A DNA stretch of 64,000 nucleotides from Oscillospiraceae bacterium (lineage in GTDB: Bacteria; Bacillota; Clostridia; Oscillospirales; CAG-272), in the NCBI GenBank assembly GCA_015064805.1, contig SVRN01000007.1, forward strand, positions 1 to 64,000, written 5' to 3'. Made by a program: the position numbers and the translations under genes. The notes under the pieces were generated by a model that made no database searches, was not told where the DNA came from, and saw nothing but the letters and a program-made list of their open reading frames with translations. Positions 18,989 through 28,858 of this stretch are shown piece by piece (positions within the stretch are counted from its first letter, which is position 1; every line of letters starts with the position of its first letter).

Positions 18989-19813
18989 ATGTATTACAGA
19001 CACAACATGGATTACCAATATCCCGATCAATGCGACGAGCACATGATCACGGTCAAGCATTTGCGTGATATTCACATTGACAAGGACTATCCGTATCTGC
19101 AGAAGAGCTTTTGGTTCAAGTGCCAGCGCGTGTTTTTATGGCTGGTGCTACACGTGCTGATGTTCTGGCTCATCCGCATTACGCACGGTCTGCGCATCCA
19201 CGGCCGAGAAAATCTCAAAAAACACAAGGAAGCGCTGAAGGACGGTGCGATTACCATATCCAACCACGTCTTTATGTGGGATTTTATTTGTGTGATGAAG
19301 GCGGTTCGTCCGAGGTTGATGTTTTTCCCGGCATGGAAGACCAACCTGGAGGGACCCAACGGCCCGCTTATCCGTATGGCGGGCGGCATCCCCATTCCCA
19401 CCGACAGCTTCAGTGCCATGAAGCAATTCAAGGGCGCGATGGAAGAGGTATTGGAAAGTGAGAAGTGGATGCACTTTTTCCCCGAAGGCTCGATGTGGTT
19501 TTATTATCCTGACATTCGCCCGCTCAAAAAGGCGGTGTTCCAGTATGCGGTGAAATACGACAGACCCATCATTCCCATCGTTATGACCTTCCGCCCTCGC
19601 AAGGGCATTACCAAATGGTTTACCAAGAAGCCGCAGGTCGATCTGCACATCGGTGAGCCGCTGTACCACGACGAAGGGATGTCGCCCATCGATGCGGCGC
19701 GGGATATGCAGGAGCGAGCCTATCATATCATGCAGGTTATGGCGGGTGTCAACCCCGGCGACCCCACCTATAACACCGATCTTTCGCTTGCCAACTACCA
19801 AAAGACGATGTGA
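18989..19813 (+). CDS. 1-acyl-sn-glycerol-3-phosphate acyltransferase (PlsC-like)
   Basis: SNHVFMWDF (NHxxxxD) and FPEGSMW motifs. Confidence 0.88.
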   Translation: MYYRHNMDYQYPDQCDEHMITVKHLRDIHIDKDYPYLQKSFWFKCQRVFLWLVLHVLMFWLIRITHGLRIHGRENLKKHKEALKDGAITISNHVFMWDFICVMKAVRPRLMFFPAWKTNLEGPNGPLIRMAGGIPIPTDSFSAMKQFKGAMEEVLESEKWMHFFPEGSMWFYYPDIRPLKKAVFQYAVKYDRPIIPIVMTFRPRKGITKWFTKKPQVDLHIGEPLYHDEGMSPIDAARDMQERAYHIMQVMAGVNPGDPTYNTDLSLANYQKTM

Positions 19814-19815
19814 GG

Positions 19816-20062
19816 CGGCACCGCGAGATCTCGCGCGTCGCTATCACACCCGAGCATCAAGGACGCGGATATGCGCGGATGATGGTCGGTATGCTGCCGG
19901 AAGAGCTGAAGCGGCAGGGTGTAGCCTCCGTTCATCTGTTGGCGGCGAAGGCTAACCCCCCCTGCGGTTAAGACCTATCGTTCGCTGGGCTTTGACTGCC
20001 TTGGCGAGTGTCACCGCTACGGCTCGGATTATTATATTTTTGAATTGCCGTTGTCGGTGTGA
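19816..20062 (+). pseudogene. GNAT acetyltransferase C-terminal remnant with frameshift
   Basis: REISRVAITPEHQGRGYARMMVGMLPEEL...AAKANPP | AVKTYRSLGFDCLGECHRYGSDYYIFELPLSV*; frame breaks at a C7 run; N-terminus missing. Confidence 0.8.
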
Positions 20063-20076
20063 TCCGCGACAAAATT

Positions 20077-20115
20077 AGCAACGCTTGACTTTTTTTGTCA
20101 AGCGTTGCTTTTTTA
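20077..20115 (+). terminator. Rho-independent terminator
   Basis: AGCAACGCTTGAC-TTTTTTT-GTCAAGCGTTGCT-TTTTTAT. Confidence 0.85.
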
Positions 20116-20117
20116 TG

Positions 20118-20146
20118 TTGACAAAAATCAACACGGTGGGTATAAT
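20118..20146 (+). promoter_or_regulatory. Sigma-A promoter
   Basis: TTGACA, 17 bp, TATAAT upstream of the LMW phosphatase. Confidence 0.85.
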
Positions 20147-20170
20147 AAAAGGGAAAAGAGGTGGAAGCAT

Positions 20171-20653
20171 ATGGCAAATGGCATCGTGCGCGTGATGTTC
20201 GTCTGTCATGGCAACATCTGTCGCTCCCCTATGGCAGAATTTATTTTCAAGGAAATGCTAAAAGAGCGGGGGATGACCGATTGCTTTTTCGTTTCATCGA
20301 GTGCGACGAGTAGCGAGGAAATTTGGCGGGGCGTCGGCAATCCCGTCTACCCACCCGCGAAGGCGGAGTTGGACAGGCACGGCATTGCGTGTGAGGGCAA
20401 GCGAGCGGTACAGCTGTGCCGCGAGGACTATGACAATTACGATCTGTTCGTTGGCATGGACAGCGCCAACATCCGCAATATGCACCGTATTCTGGGCGGT
20501 GATGCGGAGGGTAAAATACACAAGCTGATGGACTACACCGCGCGCGGCGGTGACGTGGCCGATCCGTGGTATTCCGAGCGATTTGATATTGCCTATCGGG
20601 ATATTTTCGACGGCTGTGCGGGCTTGCTCCAAACGCTGATGAAAGGTGAGTAA
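20171..20653 (+). CDS. Low-molecular-weight protein-tyrosine-phosphatase family protein
   Basis: VMFVCHGNICRSPMAEFIF (CX5R P-loop); downstream DPWYSERFD. Confidence 0.9.
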   Translation: MANGIVRVMFVCHGNICRSPMAEFIFKEMLKERGMTDCFFVSSSATSSEEIWRGVGNPVYPPAKAELDRHGIACEGKRAVQLCREDYDNYDLFVGMDSANIRNMHRILGGDAEGKIHKLMDYTARGGDVADPWYSERFDIAYRDIFDGCAGLLQTLMKGE

Positions 20654-20657
20654 ACGT

Positions 20658-21173
20658 ATGAAAAGAATACTGACGCTGCCCAATATTTTGCACCTGTGGC
20701 TGTTTTGCGTGATCGCCAACAGCTACGTAGCGATCGCCGCCCAGCCGATCTTGCTGGTTGCGATCGTTCCCGCGTTTTTGTTTCTTAACGCCCTGGCGGG
20801 CATATGGGAGCCCGATACGGGAAGCAAACGCATTAAATTTTGCCACCACGGCGGCGTGTTGCTGTTTTTATTTGCCGCATCCATTTTACCATCAGCAATC
20901 TATCATATCATTCTGGCGAGCGTGACGCGGGACGGACAGACCGCCACGTTCGTTGCCAGCTTGCTGTTTTGCATTTGCATTGAGGCCATCGTTTTTTGGA
21001 ACGGCATCATCTGCGTCTATTGCACGTCGCGACAGATGAGCGTGAAGAGACGGGTGATCGTCGCGATTTGCGGTATGATTCCCGTGGTCAATTTCGTTGT
21101 GCTCCACAAGCTTCTCCGCATTGCCATGGACGAGGTGGCGGCGGCAAAGGCGCAAGAAGAAACAACGCAATAA
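20658..21173 (+). CDS. Small membrane protein (172 aa, about four TM)
   Basis: ORF four nt after the phosphatase stop, hydrophobic segments. Confidence 0.7.
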   Translation: MKRILTLPNILHLWLFCVIANSYVAIAAQPILLVAIVPAFLFLNALAGIWEPDTGSKRIKFCHHGGVLLFLFAASILPSAIYHIILASVTRDGQTATFVASLLFCICIEAIVFWNGIICVYCTSRQMSVKRRVIVAICGMIPVVNFVVLHKLLRIAMDEVAAAKAQEETTQ

Positions 21174-21187
21174 CGGTATAAAGAAAG

Positions 21188-21214
21188 AGGGGCTGTGTTA
21201 AGGCCCCTTTTTTG
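21188..21214 (+). terminator. Rho-independent terminator
   Basis: AGGGGC-TGTGTTAAG-GCCCCTTTTTTT. Confidence 0.8.
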
Positions 21215-21317
21215 TCGAAATTATTAAAAAAATATGAAGAAAATCCATAAAAACCTTTGCTTTTTCGGGCACGGTGTGGTATAATGGTATGCATATCATT
21301 TTGAGGAGGGTCACGAT

Positions 21318-22529
21318 ATGGAAAAGAACAAACGCAACATGTTCGTATATCGACTCGTACAATTCCTCTCGTGGATCGTTTCGACCTTTATTTTCCGACG
21401 CAAGATTCTGCGCAACGAGGTCAAGGGCCAAAAGGGGCCGTTTGCCATCATTGCCAACCATCAGGCGTCGCTGGATTTCGTCAATCTCATCGGTGTGACG
21501 CGTCGTCCGATCACCTTCGTTATCAGTCAATCGATATATCGTTCCTCGCCCGTTAAGTGGTTTATGACCCGTCTTGGCATTATTCCCAAGCAGCAGTTTC
21601 AAACGACGCTCAAAGACATGCGCCGCATGAAGGAGGTTATCGACGCGGGTGAAATTCTCGCGATCTATCCTGCGGGACTCATGTGTGAGGACGGTCTTTC
21701 CACCCCCATTCCTGCGGGTACGTATCAGTTTTTGAAGTGGCTTCGCACCGATATTTACGTGGCGCGCACCAGCGGTATGTATTTTTCTATGCCCAAATGG
21801 ACCAAGGGGATGAGAGGCGGACGCACGCATCTGGACGTTTATCGCCTGTTTTCCAAGGAGGAGCTTGCAAGCGCAGATCTTGAGACCATCAAGCGCAAGA
21901 CGGAGGAGGCGCTGCGCTTTGACGCCTACCGCGAGCAGGAAGACATGATGGTCAAATACAGCCATTGCGACCGGATCGAAGGGCTTCAAAACGTGCTGTA
22001 TATGTGCCCAAATTGCGGGTGCGAATTTTCTATGCAGGTCAAGGAAAAAAGCACGATCTACTGTACGGAATGCGGCTTTGCGCACAAGAGCGACAAATAT
22101 GGATTTTTGCACAACGTCGGCGGCGTTGGCGAGGAGATCCGCTACGTATCCGACTGGAGCCGCATGATCCACGATACCCTCAAGGAAAAGATCACGCGCG
22201 GTGAGGACGGTGAGCTGTCCTGCGCCACGGCCATCCATATGATCGACGGAAAGAAAAACAAGTTCGTTGAAATCGGGCAGGGCAACGTCGCGTTGACGTC
22301 GCAGGGCTTCGTGCTCGACGGTCGCATTTACGATGGTGAGGACCTTCACCTGGAGATTCCCATCGTGACCTTTGCTTCGCTCCCCTTCAAGCCGGGCAAG
22401 AATTTTGAAATTCAGAATGGCAACGACATCTACCGCTGCGTGCTGGAGGACGGCCGGCTGGCCATGAAATTCATCAACATGGTCAAGATCTATTACGAGC
22501 TTCACGAAGAGGCACACGCGAAAACTTAA
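21318..22529 (+). CDS. PlsC-like acyltransferase with C-terminal zinc ribbon (403 aa)
   Basis: IANHQASLDFVN; AIYPAGLMCEDG; CPNCGCEFSM...YCTECGF zinc ribbon; RBS gaggaggg. Confidence 0.8.
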   Translation: MEKNKRNMFVYRLVQFLSWIVSTFIFRRKILRNEVKGQKGPFAIIANHQASLDFVNLIGVTRRPITFVISQSIYRSSPVKWFMTRLGIIPKQQFQTTLKDMRRMKEVIDAGEILAIYPAGLMCEDGLSTPIPAGTYQFLKWLRTDIYVARTSGMYFSMPKWTKGMRGGRTHLDVYRLFSKEELASADLETIKRKTEEALRFDAYREQEDMMVKYSHCDRIEGLQNVLYMCPNCGCEFSMQVKEKSTIYCTECGFAHKSDKYGFLHNVGGVGEEIRYVSDWSRMIHDTLKEKITRGEDGELSCATAIHMIDGKKNKFVEIGQGNVALTSQGFVLDGRIYDGEDLHLEIPIVTFASLPFKPGKNFEIQNGNDIYRCVLEDGRLAMKFINMVKIYYELHEEAHAKT

Positions 22530-22535
22530 AACAAA

Positions 22536-22563
22536 AGGACGCACCGAGCGGTGCGTCCTTTTT
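22536..22563. terminator. Bidirectional terminator between convergent genes
   Basis: AGGACGCACC-GAGC-GGTGCGTCCT-TTTT. Confidence 0.85.
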
Positions 22564-22567
22564 GCGT

Positions 22568-23575
22568 TTAGTCGGTTGCGTAATGGATCGAATAGAGAAT
22601 ATCCTTGGCGACGGGGGTGTAGAATTTGGCTTTGACCTGCTCGAAATTGCTTGTCTGTCCCATGATCCACATCAGCTTAGTCAGAGCCGCCTCGGTGGTC
22701 ATATCGTAGGCCTCGAGAACCTTCACGGTGCTCTTGAGGTGGCCGCCGACGTGATAGACGGACAGGTCACTGCCCTCGTTGGGCACCTGCGTCGTCATGA
22801 CGATGATCTTGCCTGCTTCCGCGCCGCGGCTGACGCTCTCGTAAAAGTCGGAATATTCGGGGAGTCCGCCCACGCCAAAGCTCTCGATGATCAGTCCATC
22901 GTGGCGCTCCAGCATATAGTCGACGACGTCGCTCTGCATACCGGGGAACAGCTTGAGCAGACCGACGTTGACGTTGAGCGCGTCGTAAAAATCAGGCGTG
23001 TCGGTATTATCCTCTGAACGGATATATTGCAGCAGCTTTTCGTCCTGCATGACGGCGAGGATGGGATAATTGACGCTGGAAAAGGCCTGAAAGCTCTTGG
23101 AATAGGTCTTTCTTGCGCGCGTGCCGAGGATGACCTTACCGTCGAATACGATCTGAACGCCGCCCGCGCCGTGGCAGGCGTAAAGGAAGGCGTCGGTCAG
23201 GTTGCGCTTGGAGTCGGTGCCGTCGAACCAGATGGGCTTTTGCGCGCCCGTGATAACGATGGGCTTGGGGCTGTGCTGGATCAGATAGCTGAGGGCCGCG
23301 GCGGTGTAGGCCATGGTGTCGGTGCCGTGCGAAATGACGAAGCCGTCGTACTCGTCATAATGCGCGCGGATGGTCTGCGCGAGTCCCAGCCAGTGCTTGG
23401 GGCGGATGTTGGTGCTGTCCAGATTGTAGCATTGAACGCAGTCCACCTCGCAGTGATTGCGGATGTTGGGAATGAATTCAAGCAGCTTATTGGGGTCAAG
23501 CTCGGGGGAAAGTCCGTCGGGCGTGACGTCCGAGGCGATGGTGCCACCCGTGCCGATCATGAGAATTTTTTTCAT
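22568..23575 (-). CDS. ansA: L-asparaginase (type I-like)
   Basis: KKILMIGTGGTIAS; VISHGTDTMAYTAAAL; PIVITGAQKP. Confidence 0.9.
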   Translation of the reverse strand: MKKILMIGTGGTIASDVTPDGLSPELDPNKLLEFIPNIRNHCEVDCVQCYNLDSTNIRPKHWLGLAQTIRAHYDEYDGFVISHGTDTMAYTAAALSYLIQHSPKPIVITGAQKPIWFDGTDSKRNLTDAFLYACHGAGGVQIVFDGKVILGTRARKTYSKSFQAFSSVNYPILAVMQDEKLLQYIRSEDNTDTPDFYDALNVNVGLLKLFPGMQSDVVDYMLERHDGLIIESFGVGGLPEYSDFYESVSRGAEAGKIIVMTTQVPNEGSDLSVYHVGGHLKSTVKVLEAYDMTTEAALTKLMWIMGQTSNFEQVKAKFYTPVAKDILYSIHYATD

Positions 23576-23603
23576 AGTTCACCTTGCAATTGCACAAATT
23601 ATA

Positions 23604-24884
23604 TCAGGAAAGCATGATGCGGATGATCTCGCGGTCGGTCTCGCTCATGCCGTCGCGTGCCAGCTTGCCGACGTTGCGGATGGTGTTCTCGACACCCTTG
23701 GTGACGATGCCGTCGCCGCCGTAGAATTGTTTGCCCGCCTTCATCATCTCGTAGCCCATGATGCCCGCCTCGACTGCCATGGCGATTTTGGCCGCACAGG
23801 AGGCCTTGGCGCCGTCGCAGATGGTGCCCGAGAGAATGGCGAGAGAGTTGACCAGCGAGTGAGCGATCTCGTAATACTTGCCGCCGTTTAAGTAGCAGAT
23901 ACCCGTGCCGCAGCCACAGCCTGCCGAAATGGCACCGCAGTAGGCGGACAGACAACCGATGCCCGTTTTCTGATGGATGGTGATCAGGTCGGATACGATC
24001 AGCGCGCGCAGGAGCTGTTCCTCGCTCGCTCCCATTGCCTCCGCGTAAACGACGACGGGAACCGAGGCGGTGATGCCCTGGTTGCCGCTACCCGAAATGA
24101 TGCAGACGGGTAGCTCACAGCCGTTCATGCGGGCGTCCGATCCCGCCGCCGCAAAGGCACGGGCGCGATCGCGCAAAATGCAGTTGCCGTCGGCGTAAAT
24201 GAGGCGGCCGATCGAGGCGCCGTAGCTTTCACTTAAGCCTTCGCGGGCGATAGCCATGTTCATGTCGATCTGACGGCGGAGCAAGGGCGCGATATCGTCG
24301 AGCGGTACTTCGTCGGCAAAGGTGATGATGTCCTTGACGTTGAGTAGCGCGCGGTCGGAGGCGTACACCTCGGTTGCTACCTCGTTGAGACGGTAGCGGC
24401 TTGTGATATTCTCGCCGTCGCGCACGACCTCGGTAATGTTGGTGTGGCGATTGACCAGATGGACGCGGACGGTGTGAGAGTCGGCTTGTCCTACCAGGTC
24501 GATCTCAAAGGGGATCTGGCTTTCGACCTCGTAGATCTCAATGGGCGTTTGCTCCATAAAAAGGGCGATGTGGTCGGGGCTCGTTCTGTCCAGGGCGCAG
24601 AGCACCTCCAGTTTTCTTTCGGGACAGCCTGCGATGACGCCTGCCGCGACGGCGGCCGCAATACCGCGCATACCCCCCGTAGCGGGAACGATGACGCTTT
24701 TGACGTTTTTGATGATGTTGCCGCTCAGTCCGATGCGGATGGACGCGGGCTGATTGCCCAGCGCGTGGCGCAAAACGGCAGAGGCGTAGGCGATGGCGAT
24801 GGGCTCGGTACAGCCCATGGCGGCGACCAGCTCTTCTTTGAGAATGCTTTTATAGGTTTGAACGGTTTTGTCCGACAAGGTCAT
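23604..24884 (-). CDS. L-serine dehydratase/cysteine desulfidase-like protein (UPF0597 family)
   Basis: ELVAAMGCTEPIAIAYASAVLR; GSGNQGITASVPVVVYAEA; AGCGCGTGICYLNGG. Confidence 0.87.
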   Translation of the reverse strand: MTLSDKTVQTYKSILKEELVAAMGCTEPIAIAYASAVLRHALGNQPASIRIGLSGNIIKNVKSVIVPATGGMRGIAAAVAAGVIAGCPERKLEVLCALDRTSPDHIALFMEQTPIEIYEVESQIPFEIDLVGQADSHTVRVHLVNRHTNITEVVRDGENITSRYRLNEVATEVYASDRALLNVKDIITFADEVPLDDIAPLLRRQIDMNMAIAREGLSESYGASIGRLIYADGNCILRDRARAFAAAGSDARMNGCELPVCIISGSGNQGITASVPVVVYAEAMGASEEQLLRALIVSDLITIHQKTGIGCLSAYCGAISAGCGCGTGICYLNGGKYYEIAHSLVNSLAILSGTICDGAKASCAAKIAMAVEAGIMGYEMMKAGKQFYGGDGIVTKGVENTIRNVGKLARDGMSETDREIIRIMLS

Positions 24885-24949
24885 GTGGTTTTCCCCTTAT
24901 TATGGTGTGATAAATTAGCCGGATATTCATCCTTGGCATATCTACGTTG

Positions 24950-24978
24950 ATTATACCACGCCTGACGGATTTTGTCAA
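24950..24978 (-). promoter_or_regulatory. Sigma-A promoter, minus strand
   Basis: Reverse complement TTGACA-17 bp-TATAAT, upstream of the UPF0597 gene. Confidence 0.8.
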
Positions 24979-25140
24979 TCGGAGATTGGATCGGGGAGGG
25001 GGAGATAGCTAAAATTTTAAGCAACTTCTTTTGACGATTATAACACGGGCATTTAATTCTGTGCTTGTGGGGTGTTCAGTTACCCACTGCTGAAGAATTT
25101 TGTATGCAAAATTCTTCCCGTAAAAATACGAACTCCGTGA

Positions 25141-25706
25141 CGCGCGCTGATCTGTGCCGGTGGTTTATGTTCATTCTTTGCCGCGCGGCAAAGAACGAAC
25201 CAAGAAAACAGATTTCGGCAAGCCGAAATTGCAAGTTTGCTTGTTCGCTAAACGCGAACATCGTGCTTCGCACGGGCGCAAACATTGCGCGCCAAGACGT
25301 TCCCTCTTGGAACTCCCTTGGCATTGCCGCGCTACATGGCATATCAAGAGAGATTACATCAAAATCTTGCGTGCTGTGCATCAAATCTTGCCACCACGCG
25401 CGGCAGGCGTAGAAGCGAAATCGTTTTTGTTTAAATTTTTAGTTGTCATAGAGTGCGGCGCAGATTGTAAAAAGCCCTTGTCGTAGTTTATTGCGTGTGT
25501 CTTGCGTGAGTGCGACTTTCTTTAAGTCGCACTCGCAAAATCTGAAGAAGCTTGCTTTTGCGAAAAGATGAGTGAAGCGAAAGCGTAACGACCTTTTCGC
25601 GCTGCGGGTTTCCAAAGGGCATTAGGCCCTTTGGTTCACTTTCTTGGTTCATTCTTTCTTGAATGAGAAAGAATGAACATAAAACACCGACACAGATCAG
25701 CGCGCG
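25141..25706. repeat. Noncoding hairpin-dense element with about 39-bp terminal inverted repeats (MITE/REP-like)
   Basis: 25141-25179 matches the reverse complement of 25668-25706 at 37/39; multiple perfect internal hairpins. Confidence 0.75.
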
Positions 25707-25800
25707 ATGAAATCGCGCTGTATGATCGTCAAGAGAAGAAGTTGCCTATAATATTTTTTCACAATATTCCCTTTACAACTACAGTTTCTTTCAATAGTTG

Positions 25801-25829
25801 TTGACATCTCATCAAATTCGTGATATAAT
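25801..25829 (+). promoter_or_regulatory. Sigma-A promoter
   Basis: TTGACA-17 bp-TATAAT upstream of the TlpA-like lipoprotein. Confidence 0.85.
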
Positions 25830-25892
25830 ATTATGTCTATGCTCGATTTTGACTGAAAATATTTACTTCTACATATACGAAGGAGAAACAGT

Positions 25893-28775
25893 ATGCGCAA
25901 AACCAAGAGATTGCTGTCCTTTCTGCTGGCTCTTTTAATGCTGGCGGCTATGGGACTGCAGATGGTATCCTGCAAGGATCCCACCACACCTCCCGATGAA
26001 GAAAAGCCCGGCGAAAACGATCCTCCCGCACAGGGGCAGCAGGCCACCTACACCGTGTCTATCAAGACCGCGGGCGGTATGTCACTGGATAATATCATGG
26101 TCTACGTGTATAACACGGACGGCTATATCGTAGCGAAAAATCCCACGGACGAAAACGGTAACGTATCCTTCACGTTGCCTGCATCGCCTGACTATAAGCT
26201 CGAGCTTTCGGGTGTTCCCGACGGCTATATTCTCAAGGATAAGTACGATATGGGCACCAACGGTACCAACATCGTGCTGGTTTCCGAGGTCATCGAGGAC
26301 ACCGATCTGAGCGGCGTGACTTATAAGCTGGGCATGATCATGCACGATTTTGAAGTCACCACGTCGGACGGTCAGACCTTCAAGCTGTCTGAGGTGCTCA
26401 AAACCAAAAAGGCTGTTATGCTTAACTTCTGGTACACCACCTGCACTTACTGCGTTGAGGAGTTTCCCGATATGCACAACGCATATCTGCAGTATCAGGA
26501 CGATATTGAGATCATCGCGCTGAACAACTACGGCGGTGATAATGCCAACGAGGTCGCTGATTTCAAGCAGAATTACTACGGCTACGAGCTGGCCTTCCCC
26601 ATGGCCAAGGATACCGCGGGCGTTGAGGATGCCTTCCAGGTGCCCGGTAACCCCGTCAGCGTCATGATCGACCGTTACGGTATGATCTCGCTTGTTCACG
26701 TCGGTGCCGTTCCGAGCGAAAAGTATTTCACCAATATGTTCGCACACTACGTCTCCGACGATTACCGTCAGGGGCTGTACGGTGACGTTTCCGAGCTGAT
26801 CCCCTCGGCTAAGCCCGACAAGGAAATGCCCTCGAGCGAGGAGCTTTCGGGCGCGATCAACAAGGGCGACATCACCGTGACCTACGAGCCCGAGATTGAG
26901 GCGGCCGATGCAGAATACTCCTGGCCCTTTGAGATCACCGAGAAGGACGGAAACAAGTGCATCATCCCTTCCAACGCCGATCTTGACAGCTCGTTTGCAA
27001 CGCTGCACGCCAAGGTCAGCCTTAAGGCAGGTCAGGCGTTCGTGTTCGATTATTACTCCTCGACCGATTCGGGCTACGACATCATGTACGTGCTGGTCAA
27101 CGGCGACGACATCTACCAGATCAGCGGCATCAGCTCCAAGTGGAACGAGTGCTGCCCTTGGGTCGCAATCGAGGACGGCGTGTATGACGTAGCGTTCGTA
27201 TATTATAAGGACGTTTCGGACAGCGCAGGCGACGACGTCGTTTACCTCAAGGACTTCCGCGTCGTGGACGCCGAGGACGTAGGCGTCGCGTCCTATATCC
27301 CCAGACAGGCCGCAACCAACCCGAACGAGGATAAGTCGGACTATCAGTCCTACGTTCAGGTTTTTCTGAACGAGAATGACGGCTACTACCACGTCGGTAG
27401 CGTCGACGGTCCGATCCTTTTGGCTAAGCTGATCTACGGTACCGCGTTTTCTTCCGTTTCCGTTGCGGAAAATCTGTATCAGGACGGCACCTTTACGGTG
27501 GATGGTGTGAACCGCTTTGCTGAGCTTGAAAAGTATTGTAACTACGCTGCAAACTCCAAGATCTACACCTACTGCAGCGTGACCGAGGAGCTGCGCACCT
27601 ATCTGGAGGCCTACGTTGCCAAGTACGGCTTTAACGTGCATGAGGACACCACCTGGCTGCAGCTGTGTGCTTACTATGATTCTTACGGTAAAAACGCGGA
27701 CGGTACGCCCGTTGCCGAGCTTGAGGATCCCATCAAGGGCCTGTCGACTCACAGCGCCTACACGGCTGTGGAGGGCAAGCCCAACAAGGTCGAATACACG
27801 GGTGTCAATATTCTGCCCCGCGGCTATCTGTACGAGTTTATCCCCACCAAAACGGGCGTTTATCGCATCACGTCTACCAGTGCCTCTCAGGAGGTCAATG
27901 GTTGGATCTTCGTTGGCAGTGATAAGATCTGGGTTGAAAACGGCGACAGAATTCTCTACACCAGCGGTGAGGAGGGTGAGCGTTTCTGCCCCGATCTGCT
28001 CATCGAGACCGAGGTCAAGGATGAGCATGGTAACGTGACCACTCAGTGGGTCAGAGATATCAAAAACGCTTCCATGGTTGCATACATGGAGGCAGGCACG
28101 CCTTACTATATCGATTTTGCTTATTACGATATTTACGGTGCAGGCTCGTTTAACTTTGAGATCAATTATATCAACGAAATGTTCGATTACTTTATCGTCG
28201 CTTCTCATGGCCCGTTTGAGTTCGAGATCGGTACGGGCGACAGCATGGGCGATACCGTCGCGGGCGGTATAGACGTTATGCTGGGCGAGGACGGCTACTA
28301 CTATCACAAGAAAGAAGACGGCACCAAGGGCTCGTTGCTCTATGCCGATTTCTATCTGACCACCAACATTTTCACCAGCCAGTCCCTCAAGGACATGACC
28401 AATACCCACGCCTTCAACTTTGCCCTTTCCGAATACGACCACATCGGTCTGACTGCTTGGGAGCAGGCAGGTAAGGATGAAGATAAGCTTAAGCAAATGT
28501 GGGGCGACAACTTTGATGCATTTTGGGAAATGTACCAAATGGACGACATCATCAAGGGCGTGTATCACGGAAACGGTAAGGATATGACTGCTGTCATGAA
28601 GTCTTACGTTGACAAGATGCTGGACGAAGAGGGCTATCCCGAGCGCCAGGGCTGTGTCGTCGTAGACAAGCAGCTGGCAGATATTCTCCAGGCCCTGATG
28701 GATAAGTACACCTTCAAGGGCGTCGACCACTCCTGGACCAAGCTGTGCTACTACTACGAATATCTCGGCTATTAA
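25893..28775 (+). CDS. Lipoprotein with CnaB-like N-terminal domain and TlpA/redoxin domain (960 aa)
   Basis: Lipobox LQMVSC; VMLNFWYTTCTYCVEEFPDM (CxxC thioredoxin-like); RBS gaaggag. Confidence 0.85.
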   Translation: MRKTKRLLSFLLALLMLAAMGLQMVSCKDPTTPPDEEKPGENDPPAQGQQATYTVSIKTAGGMSLDNIMVYVYNTDGYIVAKNPTDENGNVSFTLPASPDYKLELSGVPDGYILKDKYDMGTNGTNIVLVSEVIEDTDLSGVTYKLGMIMHDFEVTTSDGQTFKLSEVLKTKKAVMLNFWYTTCTYCVEEFPDMHNAYLQYQDDIEIIALNNYGGDNANEVADFKQNYYGYELAFPMAKDTAGVEDAFQVPGNPVSVMIDRYGMISLVHVGAVPSEKYFTNMFAHYVSDDYRQGLYGDVSELIPSAKPDKEMPSSEELSGAINKGDITVTYEPEIEAADAEYSWPFEITEKDGNKCIIPSNADLDSSFATLHAKVSLKAGQAFVFDYYSSTDSGYDIMYVLVNGDDIYQISGISSKWNECCPWVAIEDGVYDVAFVYYKDVSDSAGDDVVYLKDFRVVDAEDVGVASYIPRQAATNPNEDKSDYQSYVQVFLNENDGYYHVGSVDGPILLAKLIYGTAFSSVSVAENLYQDGTFTVDGVNRFAELEKYCNYAANSKIYTYCSVTEELRTYLEAYVAKYGFNVHEDTTWLQLCAYYDSYGKNADGTPVAELEDPIKGLSTHSAYTAVEGKPNKVEYTGVNILPRGYLYEFIPTKTGVYRITSTSASQEVNGWIFVGSDKIWVENGDRILYTSGEEGERFCPDLLIETEVKDEHGNVTTQWVRDIKNASMVAYMEAGTPYYIDFAYYDIYGAGSFNFEINYINEMFDYFIVASHGPFEFEIGTGDSMGDTVAGGIDVMLGEDGYYYHKKEDGTKGSLLYADFYLTTNIFTSQSLKDMTNTHAFNFALSEYDHIGLTAWEQAGKDEDKLKQMWGDNFDAFWEMYQMDDIIKGVYHGNGKDMTAVMKSYVDKMLDEEGYPERQGCVVVDKQLADILQALMDKYTFKGVDHSWTKLCYYYEYLGY

Positions 28776-28808
28776 TGCTGCCGCAGACATTAGTATCATG
28801 AATCATAC

Positions 28809-28844
28809 GCGTGCGGCAACGAATCTCGTTGCCGCACGCCGTTT
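28809..28844 (+). terminator. Rho-independent terminator
   Basis: GCGTGCGGCAACGA-ATC-TCGTTGCCGCACGC then CGTTTT. Confidence 0.75.
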
Positions 28845-28858
28845 TAAGGAGATTTATT

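Noticed and set aside
22562-23617. Plus-strand ORFs (151, 196 aa) over asparaginase
   Set aside because: The minus-strand asparaginase motifs are unambiguous.
25065-25486. Small ORFs (115, 102, 110 aa) in the inverted-repeat element
   Set aside because: They run through palindromes, overlap in several frames, and have no RBS or domain; likely spurious calls in a noncoding repeat.
25092-25718. CRISPR array as explanation for the hairpin-rich region
   Set aside because: Hairpins differ in sequence and spacing; no direct repeats with uniform spacers and no cas genes in the window.
26082-28799. 905-aa antisense ORF opposite the TlpA-like lipoprotein
   Set aside because: The sense frame has lipobox, redoxin motif, RBS and promoter; the antisense frame is low-information.
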